A DNA stretch of 64,000 bases from Megaustenia siamemsis (Eukaryota; Mollusca; Gastropoda; Stylommatophora; Ariophantidae): positions 73,519,746 to 73,583,745 of the forward strand of contig JAVIAB010000124.1 of the NCBI GenBank assembly GCA_032433765.1, in the 5' to 3' direction. Positions 10,316 to 21,379 of this stretch are shown here, piece after piece. Numbering within the stretch: position 1 is the stretch's first letter; each line of letters starts with the position of its first letter. Both the position numbers and the translations under genes were made by a program. The notes under the pieces were generated by a model. The model was not told the DNA's origin and searched no databases. It saw only the letters and a list, made by a program, of their open reading frames with translations.

Positions 10316-10429
10316 AAGAATTTTAATGGCTTTTTACAAGGCGTAATGGTATCGAAGGGACGTTCGGGTTATAGAGGTGAATTTGTATTTTTATGGATTC
10401 CTAGTGATTTTATGGTCGGATTGTGGGGA

Positions 10430-10830
10430 GGTGAGGTAAAGATAGAGTAGAGTTTTTTAGCGGCGTAGGCGATTTTCAGGTTAGATTTGCTCGACACAAA
10501 GGTTTTATATAGGAAACTATTAAATTGATAGAGTGCCGCAAAAAATATAAAAAAAAATATTCCCCTTGCTTATATGGGATATTATATACCCCAAACTCTT
10601 TTAGCGCGGGACGGTTTTCATACTAGATTTGCCTACCGCGAAAATTTCATATAGGCAAAAAATATGCTACCGCGAATCTTAATATTGGAAAATATATGAA
10701 AAATCCCATAGAGTGCCGAAAAGACATATAGGAAAACTTTAATTTTTGTTGATTATATGGAATATACATAGAAAATATTTAAAGTCGCTATTTTAGCGGG
10801 GTATGGGGTTTTCGGTTTAGATTTGCCTGT
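10430..10830. repeat. Degenerate satellite beside the loop (right arm)
   Basis: This is the mirror image of 8925-9330 with the same three 'TAGATTTGC' blocks at about 10484, 10623 and 10818. Confidence 0.6.
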
Positions 10831-10878
10831 CGGAAAGGTTTCATGTTGAAAAATAGAGAAAAAAATATCAAAAGTGGT

Positions 10879-11113
10879 CAGAGATCAGAAGTCATAATAT
10901 TCCATGTTCGACAGTCAAAGCAACCTGCTTTAAATTATTGGTTGTTTCTGAGATGCATAGCTGGGGTCTCTTTGATAATGGTTCTACGCAGGGTCTCATT
11001 TGGTCTTCCTCGCTTTATTTGCCTTGATGTTTCCACATAAGGGCCCGGTTGGGTAGCCTTCTAACGTCCATTCTAAGAACGTGGCCAAGGTATTTCCAGC
11101 GTCGCTTTCTAAC
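10879..11113 (-). pseudogene. LINE G RT C-terminal fragment (right arm)
   Basis: This is the mirror of 8646-8880, carrying the same broken 'GHVLRM…GRPNE' tail on the minus strand. Confidence 0.6.
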
Positions 11114-11237
11114 GTAGCTGGATACCTAGTGTATTTTATGTTTAGTGTCATGTCTTATTTATGTAATTGGTTTGAAGTTTGACAAAGTATGTTACATTGT
11201 ATTTAATAAATTTTGTTGCAATAAAAAAAATCTACAT

Positions 11238-12323
11238 TGCTCTCGACTTACCAGGTACAGCCAAAGTTCACTGAAAGTATTTTTCTCACGTGACACATTT
11301 TCTAATGTCCACTCGCGACCAGCCGGAAGGAAACAAACACACCAATCGAGGACAATATCCCACACAATATGTCCTTTCTACAAGTCAACATTTCATGTAT
11401 TATCTCGAGGGAGGGGAGCTATTGTATTGTTATGGTTATGGTTATGGAAGGCCCCTGGGTCACTGCAAACGAATTAAAATCCATAATTGCTCAACCGCCC
11501 GTGCCAGTGGAATCATCCGAATTACTAACTCATCTCCCAAACAAAAGAAAGGTAACTGTAGTCCCCATCGTAGCAGTCTCAGCACACGTAAAAAAACATT
11601 AGGCGAAACTGCACAGAAAGTGAACACAGTTAACTGTTCTTTGTCATACGATATCATCATTCATCGTAAACAATTGGATTATCGAAACACGATCAAAACG
11701 GATGAAACACACAGCTCACGGTGTGCACAGAGCACTTAACTCAGTAGCTCCTGCAACAAGCCGGACTTGGAATATAAGGAAACTGCAACAAGGAACACTT
11801 TTCATGCATAGCCTTCAATGGTTCCTGCCGTCTATCCACCATATTGACTGGAAGTTCACGTCCTCCTGAAAATGATGATCGTCATATATTTTTTTTTAAT
11901 GTATAGCGCTTGATGATGTCAGGACATCGTTTTTAACTCCAATTCGTAGTTAGTCGTCGGATTATCCCAATCGCACATCAAACAACAGACCGTAAGATTT
12001 TCCCGCAATGTTAATTTGTGAAATTATAAACCACATATTGAAATTATAAAATCACATGTCTACCCGGAGGCGCCAGGATTGGTGAATAAGAACCATTCAG
12101 ACCCTGCTCAACCTCTCCGTGGTGTCTCTATCACCAGACTAACCTGTCTAGTCTGGCCAAGCGAGTAGGGATCGAAGAAGGAAAACAACCTGGTTCTCAA
12201 AAATGTCGCGCTGAAGTCGGATGTGTTGGGCCTAAAGGCGCAAATATCACAATTATACTGCAAGCTACAACACAACGCAGACACGCCAACCTAACGTCAC
12301 TTCAAGGGCGGATGATGAAGAGG
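11238..12323 (+). other. Family G repeat (right arm)
   Basis: This is the mirror of 7435-8520. The coding-like frame runs over 11369-11602 and its continuation over 11690-11800 (KHTAHGVHRALN in a shifted frame). The 149-codon frame at 11290-11739 is open but is not the one conserved in the 21-kb copy. Confidence 0.55.
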
Positions 12324-12954
12324 TGTACTCCTTTCTTCTACTTTTTTAGCTCCCAGTGGAGCATAGGTCTTCAACAAACACTTTCCAAGTCGTTCTGTTT
12401 TTTTGCCATTCTTTTAAGATCATTCCATGTCTTCCCCATCATCTTCATCTCTTCTTCTATCTGTCTTCTCCAAGAATTCCTTGGTCTTCCTCTTTGTCTT
12501 TTCCCCTGGGGATTCCAAAAAAGGGCCTGTTGTGTAATACTCTCAGTTGGCTTCCGTAGTGTGTGTCCTATCCAGCGCCATCGTCTTCGCTGTATCTCTT
12601 TATCCACTGGTATTTGACTAGTACATTTCCATAATTCTATGTTAGTGATTTTGTCCTGCCATTTCTATCCTTTTATTCTGCGTAAGCATCCATTAATGAA
12701 AGTCTGTATCTTCGTGATTGTCAATTTTGTTGTTCTCCATGTTTCACAGCCTTATAATAGGACAACCTTAACATTTGAGTTGAAATTTTTATTTTTGTAT
12801 TTAACCTAATTTCTTTGGATTTCCATATGTTTCCCAGTGCAATGAAAGCTCTTCTTGCTTTTGATATCCTTATTTTGGTATCATTTTGTGTTCCTCCCTC
12901 TTTATCTATATTACTGCCCAGATATATGTAAGATTGTACATCTTGTACTCCTTT
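12324..12954 (-). mobile_element. LINE B short copy (right arm mirror)
   Basis: This is the mirror of 6804-7434. The body is 12335-12943 with the TSD TGTACTCCTTT visible at 12324-12334. It has the same truncated RT C-terminal content. Confidence 0.9.
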
Positions 12955-13356
12955 AGTCATCAGGAAAACGCAGCAAGCATGTTTACCCTAGATCTCGCAG
13001 TAGCCCTCTTGAATTTGTTATTGTAATCCTCAAGAACGTAGGTCAGACGTGTTCTCCATGATACAATCATGAATGCGTTTCTGTCAGGTAACTCAGGAAT
13101 CGGCGCTTGAATTAAAATACAATTATAAATATACAAACAGTCACAGACTAAGCATATGCTTTAACGTTGTCAAAATTGACGTGACAATGTTGACACAAGA
13201 ATATAATTTAAATATTTGTCCCATCCAATTCTTGTCAGTTTAACGCAAAATATTGCTACATATATCATTTATTATATTATATTATCAATAATATATATAA
13301 TATTATTTCAAAATATTTCCCTCCCCCCCCCCAAAAAAAAAAAATAAAAAAAAAGC

Positions 13357-14090
13357 TAAACAACCCTCTGTGACAAATACGAGATAGGAATAGACATTTC
13401 CTGGAAAGTGCATTATGCCACCACATAATAGAAATCATGAAAAAAGGCATACGAATAGACAAAGAGAGAAAACATTTGGCAGAAATACACACAAACAGCA
13501 ACTACCCACAGAACTTCTGGTCACGCATATACACAGATGGCTCCGCTACAAATGCCACCAGAAATCGAGGAGGTGTGTTCCTGAGGCTGAAAAACCAGAA
13601 TGAGATCACCAAGTCAATAGCTGCTGAGAAATTCTTAAACAACTATAAAGCACAAACTGAAGCCCTCAAAGATGCTGCAAAACTGGATATCCAACACAAA
13701 AATAACATGCACAGGAAATTGGTGATACTGACTGATGCACCGTCAGTCCTAACAGCTGTAAAAACCCACAGGAACAGTGAGCTCGGTGACCTAAGAACAA
13801 CCCTAGACCAACTATGCAATAACTTCCAGAGAGTGATCATCCAGTGGATACCATCACACTGTAATATACACAGGAACGAACGCGCAGATAAATTAGCTAA
13901 AGAGGGAGGGAGATTACCACAAGAGAACCATCTGGTCAGCTACGACGAAGCCAAATCCATCATCAAAGGCCATTACCATGAAAAATGGAAACGAGACCAC
14001 CCAAAGTATAACGAGAAGGACGGATACATCCAACTATCAAGGAGGGATCAAGTCATCATATTTCGCCTTCGCACTGGCCACAACCAGATT
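13357..14090 (+). mobile_element. LINE D RNase H region (right arm mirror)
   Basis: The frame starting MKKGIRIDKERKHLAEIHT at 13437 is identical in protein sequence to the left-arm copy. It carries the full RNase H acidic set and stops being LINE D at the GCCACAACCAGATT block (14077-14090), where LINE A begins. Confidence 0.85.
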
Positions 14091-15275
14091 AAGGAGGAGT
14101 GGCTACACAGCTACTTACTACCTCTACCGAAGCCAAACAAGGACCATTCTCAGATCAGTGCCTACAGAATCATCACAATGCTGAAACTGCGGGCAAGCTG
14201 CCGGAGAAAATAGTTGCCCGTGTCACCTTGAACAGAAACGTGTATTCCTACCCACACTCGGAGGTTATAGATATAACAAAGAGATATGGCTCAATGCGGC
14301 AGTATTTGCCTATGACGTCTTCGAAGGCTTCCACAGACGAGAGGAGACATGTGCTGCTGCTATAGATCTGGAGGATGCATACAACCGGGTACCATTTGAA
14401 TATCTCATGCATATGCTCCTCAAACTGGCGGTGCACCCCTTCCTCATTAGATGGATCGCCGCGGCACTGTTTCAGAGGAAGGTGATACTCAGATGTGGAA
14501 GTTAATCTTCCGAACCAACATCCATTTGCCCCGGGCTGCCACAAGGTTCACCATTATCACCAATTCTATTTAACGTATACACACAATAACGATCACGGAA
14601 CAACAGCTGGATGGGAGGGGAAGAACTATGACTTTTGCTGATGATATTCTGGTATATCGACAGGGAAGAGACAGACGGGGAATCGCTTCCACAATGCAAG
14701 ACGAACTCGATCGCATTTCTTCTTGGTGTGGGGTATCAGGTGCCGTGGTTAATCCTAATAAAGCATCAGTTTCATGGTTCTCCCTTAACAATCATATCGT
14801 TAATACGACCACACCGGTAGTACAAATGGGAGCTGATGAGGTGACCAGGGACAAGTTGATGACATACCTTGGAGTTAAGTTTGATCGCAGCCTGTGTTTT
14901 CGGGACCACGTCGACCATGTGATAACACAATCCCGCAAAGGATTAGCCGCTTTGAAGGTCATGGCAGCTGCCAACATCGAGCAGAGGCTACTTACTCTTC
15001 TGTTCCAGGGATTAGTCCTCGCACCTATCGAATATGCCCTGGCAATTCTTACTGTCATTACGACTCAAATTGATAGGCTGGAGAAAATACAAAATGAAGC
15101 CATTCGTATTATCCTGGGATGTACGAGGGACACTCCCTGTGTAGCAATGAGGTATCTTCTTGACTTTCCAACAATGGATGACAGAATCAAGATCTGGAGA
15201 GCACGAACATACCTGAAGATTAGTACAGATACAGAGCATCCATTGCACCACGTGCTCAACATAGAGAAAGGTGAC
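14091..15275 (+). mobile_element. LINE A copy, 3' half deleted (right arm)
   Basis: This is the mirror of the left-arm LINE A, keeping RT motifs (AIDLEDAYNRV near 14370, GLPQGSPLSPILFNVY near 14540, TFADDILVYRQG at 14628). The deletion cuts in after 'HVLNIEKGD', so the RNase H domain, 3' tail and 3' TSD are gone. The frame then runs by accident into LINE D's C-terminal DNA (TTES… read out of frame) and stops at 15329. Confidence 0.88.
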
Positions 15276-15278
15276 TAT

Positions 15279-15430
15279 AGAAACTATACGGGACAACCGA
15301 ATCACTTAAACAGACAGCTGCCTTCATAAGAAAGTCCGAAATCCTACTCTGAATGAGCCATGATCGCAGAAGAAGATACCACCACATTATACCTTCCACC
15401 TTGTAGGAACTTTTTTCTTCATCCCAATTT
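15279..15430 (+). pseudogene. LINE D C-terminal remnant after the deletion junction
   Basis: Plus-strand sequence from 15279 reads KLYGTTESLKQTAAFIRKS, the last residues of LINE D, then a stop and a short 3' untranslated stretch shared with 3230-3400. Confidence 0.7.
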
Positions 15431-15947
15431 CTATTAAATGACTTTAGTAAATGGAATAACGACTTATCCATCTTTTACTGCTACTCATACATATTAGCCC
15501 TGGTCTGCCTCTTTTACATTGTATTTTCCTCTTCAATGTTACTTTTCGTAGTAGATACAAATGAAGAACAATATATGGTCCGAAGCGGGATCGAACCCGT
15601 ACTCCCTGGCACCGCGCCTTGCCACGAGAAGCCGAACGCTTGACACACTAACACATGGAACTTCTTTGTTCTATTATTCCTTACTTTTCGTAGGCAGCTT
15701 TATCTTTTAACATGCTCTAAAAATCACAGTTGTCTTGTTTGAATTGTGTTTAGCAGTTCCCTTTTCATTTTTTGCTGTTTTAAAACTTCATATAATTTGT
15801 TTTCCTTTTTTCCACATCTAATTCTTCACATTCTTCTATAATTCCACATTTCAAAGGCTTTAATTTTCTGTTTTCTTGCCTAATGTCCATGTTTCTGCAC
15901 CATGCAGGAATGTTTAGAAGATGCAAAATTTTGCTAATCTTAGTTTT
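15430..15947 (-). pseudogene. LINE E fragment interrupted by a SINE (right arm)
   Basis: This is the mirror of 2877-3225 and the same broken LINE E tail, split by the SINE at 15552-15680. Confidence 0.65.
15539..15693 (-). mobile_element. SINE-3 insertion with 13-bp TSD, right arm only
   Basis: TTACTTTTCGTAG occurs at 15539-15551 and 15681-15693, flanking a 129-bp body. On the minus strand the body has a tRNA-type B box (GGGTTCGATCCCG) and a tRNA-like head. The left arm has the empty site (CTACGAAAAGTAA near 3134). It is related to the copies at 45.85-46.05 and 48.5-48.68 kb, but shorter at its 3' end. Confidence 0.9.
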
Positions 15948-16139
15948 ATATTTACCAGATATAGTAAGATCAAAATCGAGAAATCAGACAAAATTAAAAA
16001 AAAAAACTTTCTTCTCGGACAAAGTGAATTTACTGCATGTGTCACCGATATTCTCGTGTCAGAATAAAAACATCTCTTGTAAAACTCTTTTATTTTCATT
16101 TGAAAAAGTCCGTGATTATATAATTTTAAAATATATAAT

Positions 16140-16215
16140 ATATTATCATATCGTGTCATATCGTATCATATCGTATTGTATTATATTATATTATCCAATG
16201 CTATGCTATGTTATA
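16140..16215. repeat. Simple repeat (TCATATCG / TATTA)n
   Basis: A short run of TATCGTGTCATATCGTATCA-type units degrades into TATTATATTA. It lies just outside palindrome 1. Confidence 0.7.
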
Positions 16216-16254
16216 AAGAAATGGGAATTACAACCAATCTGAAGACTCGTTTAA

Positions 16255-16580
16255 AAAAGAAGAATTGTATTTAGTAGTTTTCTTTTAATTTTTAGTTGTT
16301 TTAAGACTTCATCGTTTGTTTTCTTTTCTTTCCATGCAATTCTACCTATTCTTTTATAATCCACATTTCAAAGGCTTAAATTTTCTGTTCTCCTTTCTTG
16401 TCTAATGTCCATGTTTCTGCACCATACAGGAACGTTGAGAAGATTTAACATTTTGCTATTCTTAGTTTTATCACTGGCGTTATTCGTTTTGATGTTAGTA
16501 TATTTTTCATGGCATTAAAATTACTTTTTTCCATTCCTATTCTTTTGTTTATTTAAGTTTTACTTTTTTCATCACATCAT
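16255..16580 (-). pseudogene. LINE E fragment
   Basis: Nucleotide blocks such as 'CATTTCAAAGGCTT', 'GTCCATGTTTCTGCACCAT' and 'ATTCTTAGTTTTA' match the LINE E copy at 37.98-38.25 kb. Translation gives only broken pieces of the post-RT region. It continues the same family that ends palindrome 1. Confidence 0.65.
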
Positions 16581-16970
16581 AACTCAGAATGTTTCAGAAT
16601 TTAAAGTATTGCCAAGTGACGCAAACTAGCAATATCATATTTGTGAAAGTGATTGGCTGGAAACTGAACCTTCTACATCTTCACATTCTCAAAATAACAT
16701 ATTTTGGTGCGTGTAATATCTGTGTAGGAATATCTATTACAAATCATGTGATACTTCGTGTTGGCCTTGTCCCACATTTTGTTATATAAAAGTAAATCTC
16801 TAAAACTAAGTTCTAACCTCCACGAAGTTCTAACAATGTTTCTTTTACTTTCTAAACGTCTCGTTTCTTATGATGTATAATCTTTAAATTATGGATAAAC
16901 ATTCAACTTTTCTCAAAGAATAATGTTTTCATTCTAGGTTGTTATTTTTAACATAACTTTATTCTACCAG
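16580..16970. other. No feature recognised
   Basis: This is AT-rich sequence without coding resemblance or clear repeats. Confidence 0.4.
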
Positions 16971-16999
16971 TTTGTGTATGCACACACATACTTAGCAAC

Positions 17000-17705
17000 T
17001 TTGGGGCCCTCGGTAGACTAGTTGGGAAAAGCAGGAGAAATTTTAAAAAATATAGAAAAAAAAACAGTATGGTTAACGCTTCGCGTAACTAGTGGACAAC
17101 ACACACTAGAACGACGTTTCAGTGCAGTAGGCCTTCAACTGGAACAAACATATAACACACCTTCAAATATGTATTGAAAATTTTTATTTTATTTTAATAT
17201 ATAATAATTTTGGCCTAGGAGAAATGGAAAGAAAAACAAGCATAAAATCGTCCCTGTTTACTTGGATGTGGCATAAATGGAAGTGTGCACGGGTACGTGT
17301 GCATGCACAAAAGTAAAAATGTGTGCACACAACACGCAGTAACAGAAGTTTCCAAAACATGTCAGTGTGCATACACAAAATGCAAGAAACAGACTAGAAG
17401 AATATAGGATATAACAAGAGGGGGAATGATAAGAGGCGTCGTAGAGTGAGTTAAGAGATATGGGGGACTGACGAAGTGATGCGGCGTGGACTAATAGAGG
17501 AGAGATCTGAAAAGCCTCGCATGTGTATATAATAATGTACTCAAACATGAGCAACATAGAATATGCAATAGGGAAGGGACAGCCAGAGGGAAACTATGTG
17601 TAAGAGTGTAATACATTAATGCCTCGCGGGGTAACCGAACCCAATTAGACAATAAGACGTTTCTCCGACGCAAACCGACTGCGGTCCCTGGAGTGGCAGA
17701 GTCTA
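17000..17705 (-). mobile_element. Penelope-like fragment (terminal region)
   Basis: On the minus strand it contains 'GAAGGCCTACTGCACTGAAACGTCG' in two halves around 17141-17111, and a CT-rich upstream part resembling 24.9-25.2 kb ('CCCTATTGCATA', 'TGCTCATGTTTG'). At the far end (17640-17700) a 'GTTTGCGTCGGAGAAACGTC' block appears. No RT is recognised. Confidence 0.45.
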
Positions 17706-17890
17706 ATGTCATGTTTCTGCACCATAAAGGAACATTAAGGAGATATAACATTTTGCTATTCTTAGTTTTAGCCCTGGTGTTATTTATTTTGATGTTAGTA
17801 TACTTTTCATGGCATTAAAATTACTTTTTGCCATTCCTATTCTTTTGTTTATTTCAGTTTTACATTTTCCATCACTGGTTATAGTTTGTC
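17705..17890 (-). pseudogene. LINE E fragment
   Basis: It shares 'ATGTTTCTGCACCATA', 'GCTATTCTTAGTTTTAGCCC' and 'GATGTTAGTATA' with LINE E at 38.1-38.25 kb. It abuts the Penelope-like fragment. Confidence 0.65.
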
Positions 17891-18406
17891 CAAGGCAGTT
17901 GTAGCTATTACCTTACTTAGCAAGCCGAAACCATATTTGTCGACGATAATTAGTAAGAAAGTTTATTATTGTCAATGTCAGTTACAATGTAACAAAAACC
18001 CAGCTGGATAATTGTTTTCCCTTATTGCGTTTTCCTTCTGGTCAATGTAATGACAATGAAGCACTGATATGTCAACCAGGTAACCATGTAATCTTTCATT
18101 CAACAGGTCTATCACAGTATTTCTGGCTAAGCAGTTTCTTTCAGTAACCAGCTTTCCGAACATTATTCATACAATATTAAATTTCAAACAGCTTTAGTTT
18201 GGTTTGTTGTTATATTTATTTTAAAATGCCAACTAATTGTAACCATCATAAGAACTGTTTGTCTATCTTTGAAGAATGTGTGGTTGCAGAAATCTGAGTA
18301 AGAAGTAGAAATATAAAAGTATGAAACCAGTTAGTTGTGATTCATACGAGATTGAATTGAATATTTGTCAAATAAATGTAAATAATGACCACTCTACACA
18401 ACACCT

Positions 18407-19424
18407 TAAACTATTTGTATAAAAGTATAAAAGTAAAGTACCCCCGTAACGCCAAGTGGCGTATAGGTAGGGTTGCCAGAACCTTCGAAGCAGAAAGCGG
18501 GACAAATGGAACTTTTTTAGACGCGAAAGCGGGACACATCATGTAAAGCATAATAGCCATAGGAAAAGTCAGAGATAGCACACACATAGACTAATTATTA
18601 TTACATTATAATTCCTCCAGCCTCCAACACATAAAGAAAGAATGAAGCCAAAATTTCTTCTTGCTGCTGGTGAGGATGGCCCGATGTTGTTGAATGAATT
18701 ATTAGCGCCTACAGAAATACGACAAGGACAAAAGCATGCAGATTGTCACGTAGGCACAGATCACGTGAGCGGTGAGCGGTGAGATGGGTAGAGTAAGGCT
18801 CGGCGCCTCGGCTAAGAGTCGCCTAAGAGTAAGACGAAGCCGAAGACGTCATCTTTTGTAAATTTTTAAATAATACCGCCTTCCGCACTAACAATTTTGT
18901 GCTGGATATTCTCAAATGAGTATTTATGAGTTGTATCTACAAACTTTATTATTAAACAGCGATAGCGCAGGACTCTACAAATAGACGTTTCGGACTAAGA
19001 AGCTTCATTTTGTAACAAAACTCAAACCAATAATAAATAATTTAAGAAAATATTAAAATTTGTAGGTGAAAAATTTGGCTGGATTAAAAAGCGGGACAAA
19101 TTGCTGTCCCCCAGACCCTTAGGCGGGACAATTAATTTTTGATGAAAAAGTGGGACAATCCGGAAAAAGCGGGACGGATGGCAACCCTACGTATAGGGAA
19201 TATAGTGTTAGTGACCATACATTTTACAGACCTTCGGCACATAATTTTCAGGGTAATGTGGTCGGCAATACGCCCGTGCCGCTTTACTTATCCCACAAAA
19301 AAATCCGGTACCTATTAAAGGCTGGGTGAACCGGAAGCCGTCGGTTGGGACGAACCGTACCTCTTGTCTTTTGTAGTCCAGTTCACTAACCATTGAGCTA
19401 TCACGGCTCCCAAACCTATTTGTA
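18407..19424 (-). mobile_element. SINE-1 copy split by a hAT-type element
   Basis: The two halves lie at about 18428-18467 (3' end, 'AAAGTAAAGTACCCCCG') and 19190-19411 (body and tRNA-like head, ending GGGAGCCGTGATAGCTCA when reversed). The whole is flanked by AAACTATTTGTAT / AAACCTATTTGTAT, a likely TSD. The A-box-like TAGCTCAATGG is present in the head. Confidence 0.85.
18460..19197. mobile_element. Non-autonomous hAT-type element, 722 bp, 8-bp TSD
   Basis: Perfect CGTATAGG duplications at 18460-18467 and 19190-19197 flank termini TAGGGTTGCCA… and …TGGCAACCCTA (18468-19189). An 8-bp TSD and a 5'-(C/T)AGGGTTGCC end are hallmarks of the hAT superfamily. Subterminal 'AAAGCGGGACA' blocks repeat on both sides. 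The interior has no transposase frame. The empty site is deducible from other SINE-1 copies ('GGCGTATAGGGAATAT'). Confidence 0.92.
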
Positions 19425-19576
19425 TGAAATGGTATAACGATTTTATGATATTAAATGAAGATAGAGTGAGAAATTAATTAGAGAATTCAGAAAGGAAGCA
19501 GATAATAAAATATTTTAATAGAATTTTGACCCTAATGTTGATGAGAATATTTGTAAAGTTTGTGTTTATTATTCCT

Positions 19577-19817
19577 AACAACAGATGGATTGGAGGGGAA
19601 GAACAATGACTTTTGCTGATGACATTCTGGTATATCGACAGAGAAGAGAAAGGCGGGAAATCTCCTCCACGCTGCAAAATGAACTCGATCGCATCTCTTT
19701 CTGCTGTGCAGTATCAGGTACCTTGCTTAATCCTAATGAAGCATCAGTTGCATGGTTCTCACTTAACAATCATACGTTAACACAGAAACACGGGTGGTAC
19801 GAATGGGAGCGGATGAC
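19577..19817 (+). pseudogene. LINE A RT fragment
   Basis: The frame from 19585 reads MTFADDILVYRQRRERREIS, then 'LQNELDRISFCCAVSGTLLNPN' in two blocks. It is motif C and the following helix of the LINE A RT, about 80% like the 4.2-5.1-kb copy by eye. It is truncated at both ends. Confidence 0.8.
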
Positions 19818-19951
19818 ATTCCACTTGTACCGGTGTATAATTGTGATTCTCTGTGTTTGACGAATGTGTTGGTGATAAACAAATCATGTTGATTACATAG
19901 TTTAAGCAGTCTGCGTTCATTTTCATTTATTTTAGCTGTCTTATCGCTCAA
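19818..19951 (-). pseudogene. LINE endonuclease fragment
   Basis: The minus-strand frame reads KINENERRLLKLCNQHDLFI, then TNTFVKHRESQLYTGTS. This matches the segment of APE-type LINE endonucleases that precedes the catalytic Asp/His ('NxNGxxLLxxCxxxxLxIxNTxFxH'). It is joined tail-to-tail with the LINE A fragment and its family is unassigned. Confidence 0.65.
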
Positions 19952-19959
19952 GGGTCAAA

Positions 19960-20925
19960 CAATAAGCCTAAAATGAAAAAAAATAACTACTTAACATCAT
20001 TCGAAAAAGGCCATACATACATAATACAAAGAAAATGGTTTGATGACAGTTTACACTAATCAAATTGAGAGTGACGCACTGTGCGGCGAAACGTACGGAA
20101 AGAGTTAACACTATCTTCAACATGTGGCTTCAAGACACAGCTGGAATATAACTCGTACTTGAGTAATCGACGTTTATATTATAAATCTTTGTCTCTGTCA
20201 GTCTGTTAATCACTTGATTATCATCTGAAATCACAGTAATATCCTCTAGCATTGTAATATAACTATAACACTTTCACCTTCTACGTCATAATGGTATCAA
20301 ACTATACTTAAACCATCAGCTTCGCATTTTTATGCATTCATTTGCATTTCTTTGCCTTAACCCCTATACTTAAACCATGACTTATGATAATTAAGTGGAT
20401 GGATGATTCACTGAAATCTTAGCTCTGGGTTGCGAATTTAGTGATTACTTTCGTATAAGTAGTTATTCCTTAGCAAAACAGGCCATAAGGTTGCGGAAAG
20501 TGAGCGATTTTAGCCAATGGTTGCCCACGAGACTGAACTTCTGGAAATTGTTCCTACAACAGTTGGTAAATACGTTACTATTCTGACTTTTGTTCTAAAC
20601 TCTTAGCTATCAACACATGCAGTGAATGCACGTTTACCAAAAATCTTCCTCGATGGTACTGAGTGATCATTAGGGCTCACAATAAGCGATTATTTTAACT
20701 TAAAATTCACCCATTTCTCACTCCATTATTCTGTAATATTCTTTGTAAAGTTTTAGAGTCTTGACCACTGAATATTTTCTCAGTACTATGTCACGATATC
20801 TTACTATGATCACCATCCTTATTAATGTCACCAACCTTACTATGGTTAGTCACTAACATTACTCACGTTTTATTGCTATTGTCGACTTCTCTAATGGGTA
20901 TCACACTGTAACAAGGGGTCACAAG
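19960..20925. other. No gene; Penelope-like scrap near 20310-20370
   Basis: Only 'AGCTTCGCATTTTTATGCATTC' in part and a 'GGCGAAACGTACGG' block at 20092 recall the Penelope-like ends. The rest is unrecognised AT-rich DNA. Confidence 0.4.
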
Positions 20926-20929
20926 TTCT

Positions 20930-21374
20930 GGTTATGGAAGCTCCAGGTATCACTGCAAACGAATTAAAATCTATAATTGCTCAACCGCCCGTGTCAATGG
21001 AATCATCCGAATTAATTTCTCATCTCCCAAACAAAGAAAGGCAGCTGCAGTCCCCATCATAGCAGTCTCAGCACACGCCAAAAGACAAGGCGAAACTACA
21101 CAGAAAGTGAACATAGTCTTATGTTCCCCGTCATACGATATCATCATTCATCGTGAGCAATCGTAATATCGAAACACGATCCAAACGGATGAAACACACA
21201 GCTCATGGTGTGCACAGAGCACTTAACGCAGTAGCTCCCTCCAGCAGCAAACCAGACTTGGAATATGAGGAAACTGCAACAAAAAACACTTTTCAGACAC
21301 AGCCTTTACCGGTTACTGCTGCCTATCCGCCATATTTTTCTTCTATGTTTTATCATATGAACTTGCTAACATAA
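20930..21374 (+). pseudogene. Family G repeat, diverged third copy
   Basis: 20940-21110 reads ITANELKSIIAQPPVSMESS, then 'ELISHLPNK'; a one-base indel shifts the frame before 'AVPIIAVSAHAKRQGETTQK'. The downstream frame (21153-21374) reads IETRSKRMKHTAHGVHRALN, then 'AVAPSSSKPDLEYEE' and a Pro/Tyr-rich end. Against the 11.4-kb copy, TCC/TCT, TCA/TCC and CAC/CAT are synonymous differences. Protein identity is unknown. Confidence 0.6.
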
Positions 21375-21379
21375 ATTTT

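Larger units (their letters stand above)
10316..15947. repeat. Palindrome 1, right arm (5.63 kb)
   Basis: This is the reverse complement of 2877-9443. It is shorter because of a ~1,078-bp deletion whose junction is at about 15275-15279, and it has gained a 129-bp SINE (15552-15680) with its own TSD. Small substitutions also separate the arms, for example one Cys/Ser change in the family G frame. Confidence 0.95.

Noticed and set aside
12312..12617. 101-codon frame rich in Phe/Ser
   Set aside because: It is the antisense shadow of the LINE B tail (GRPRNSWRRQ on the other strand), repeated in every LINE B copy.
14628..15329. 233-codon RT frame taken as a distinct protein
   Set aside because: Its last ~18 residues are out-of-frame LINE D sequence beyond the deletion junction; it is the truncated mirror of the left-arm frame.
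2877..15947. Palindrome 1 as a pure assembly fold-back artefact
   Set aside because: The arms differ by a 1,078-bp deletion, a SINE with its own TSD and point changes, which a simple artefact would not create. Read-level proof is still outside what I can see.
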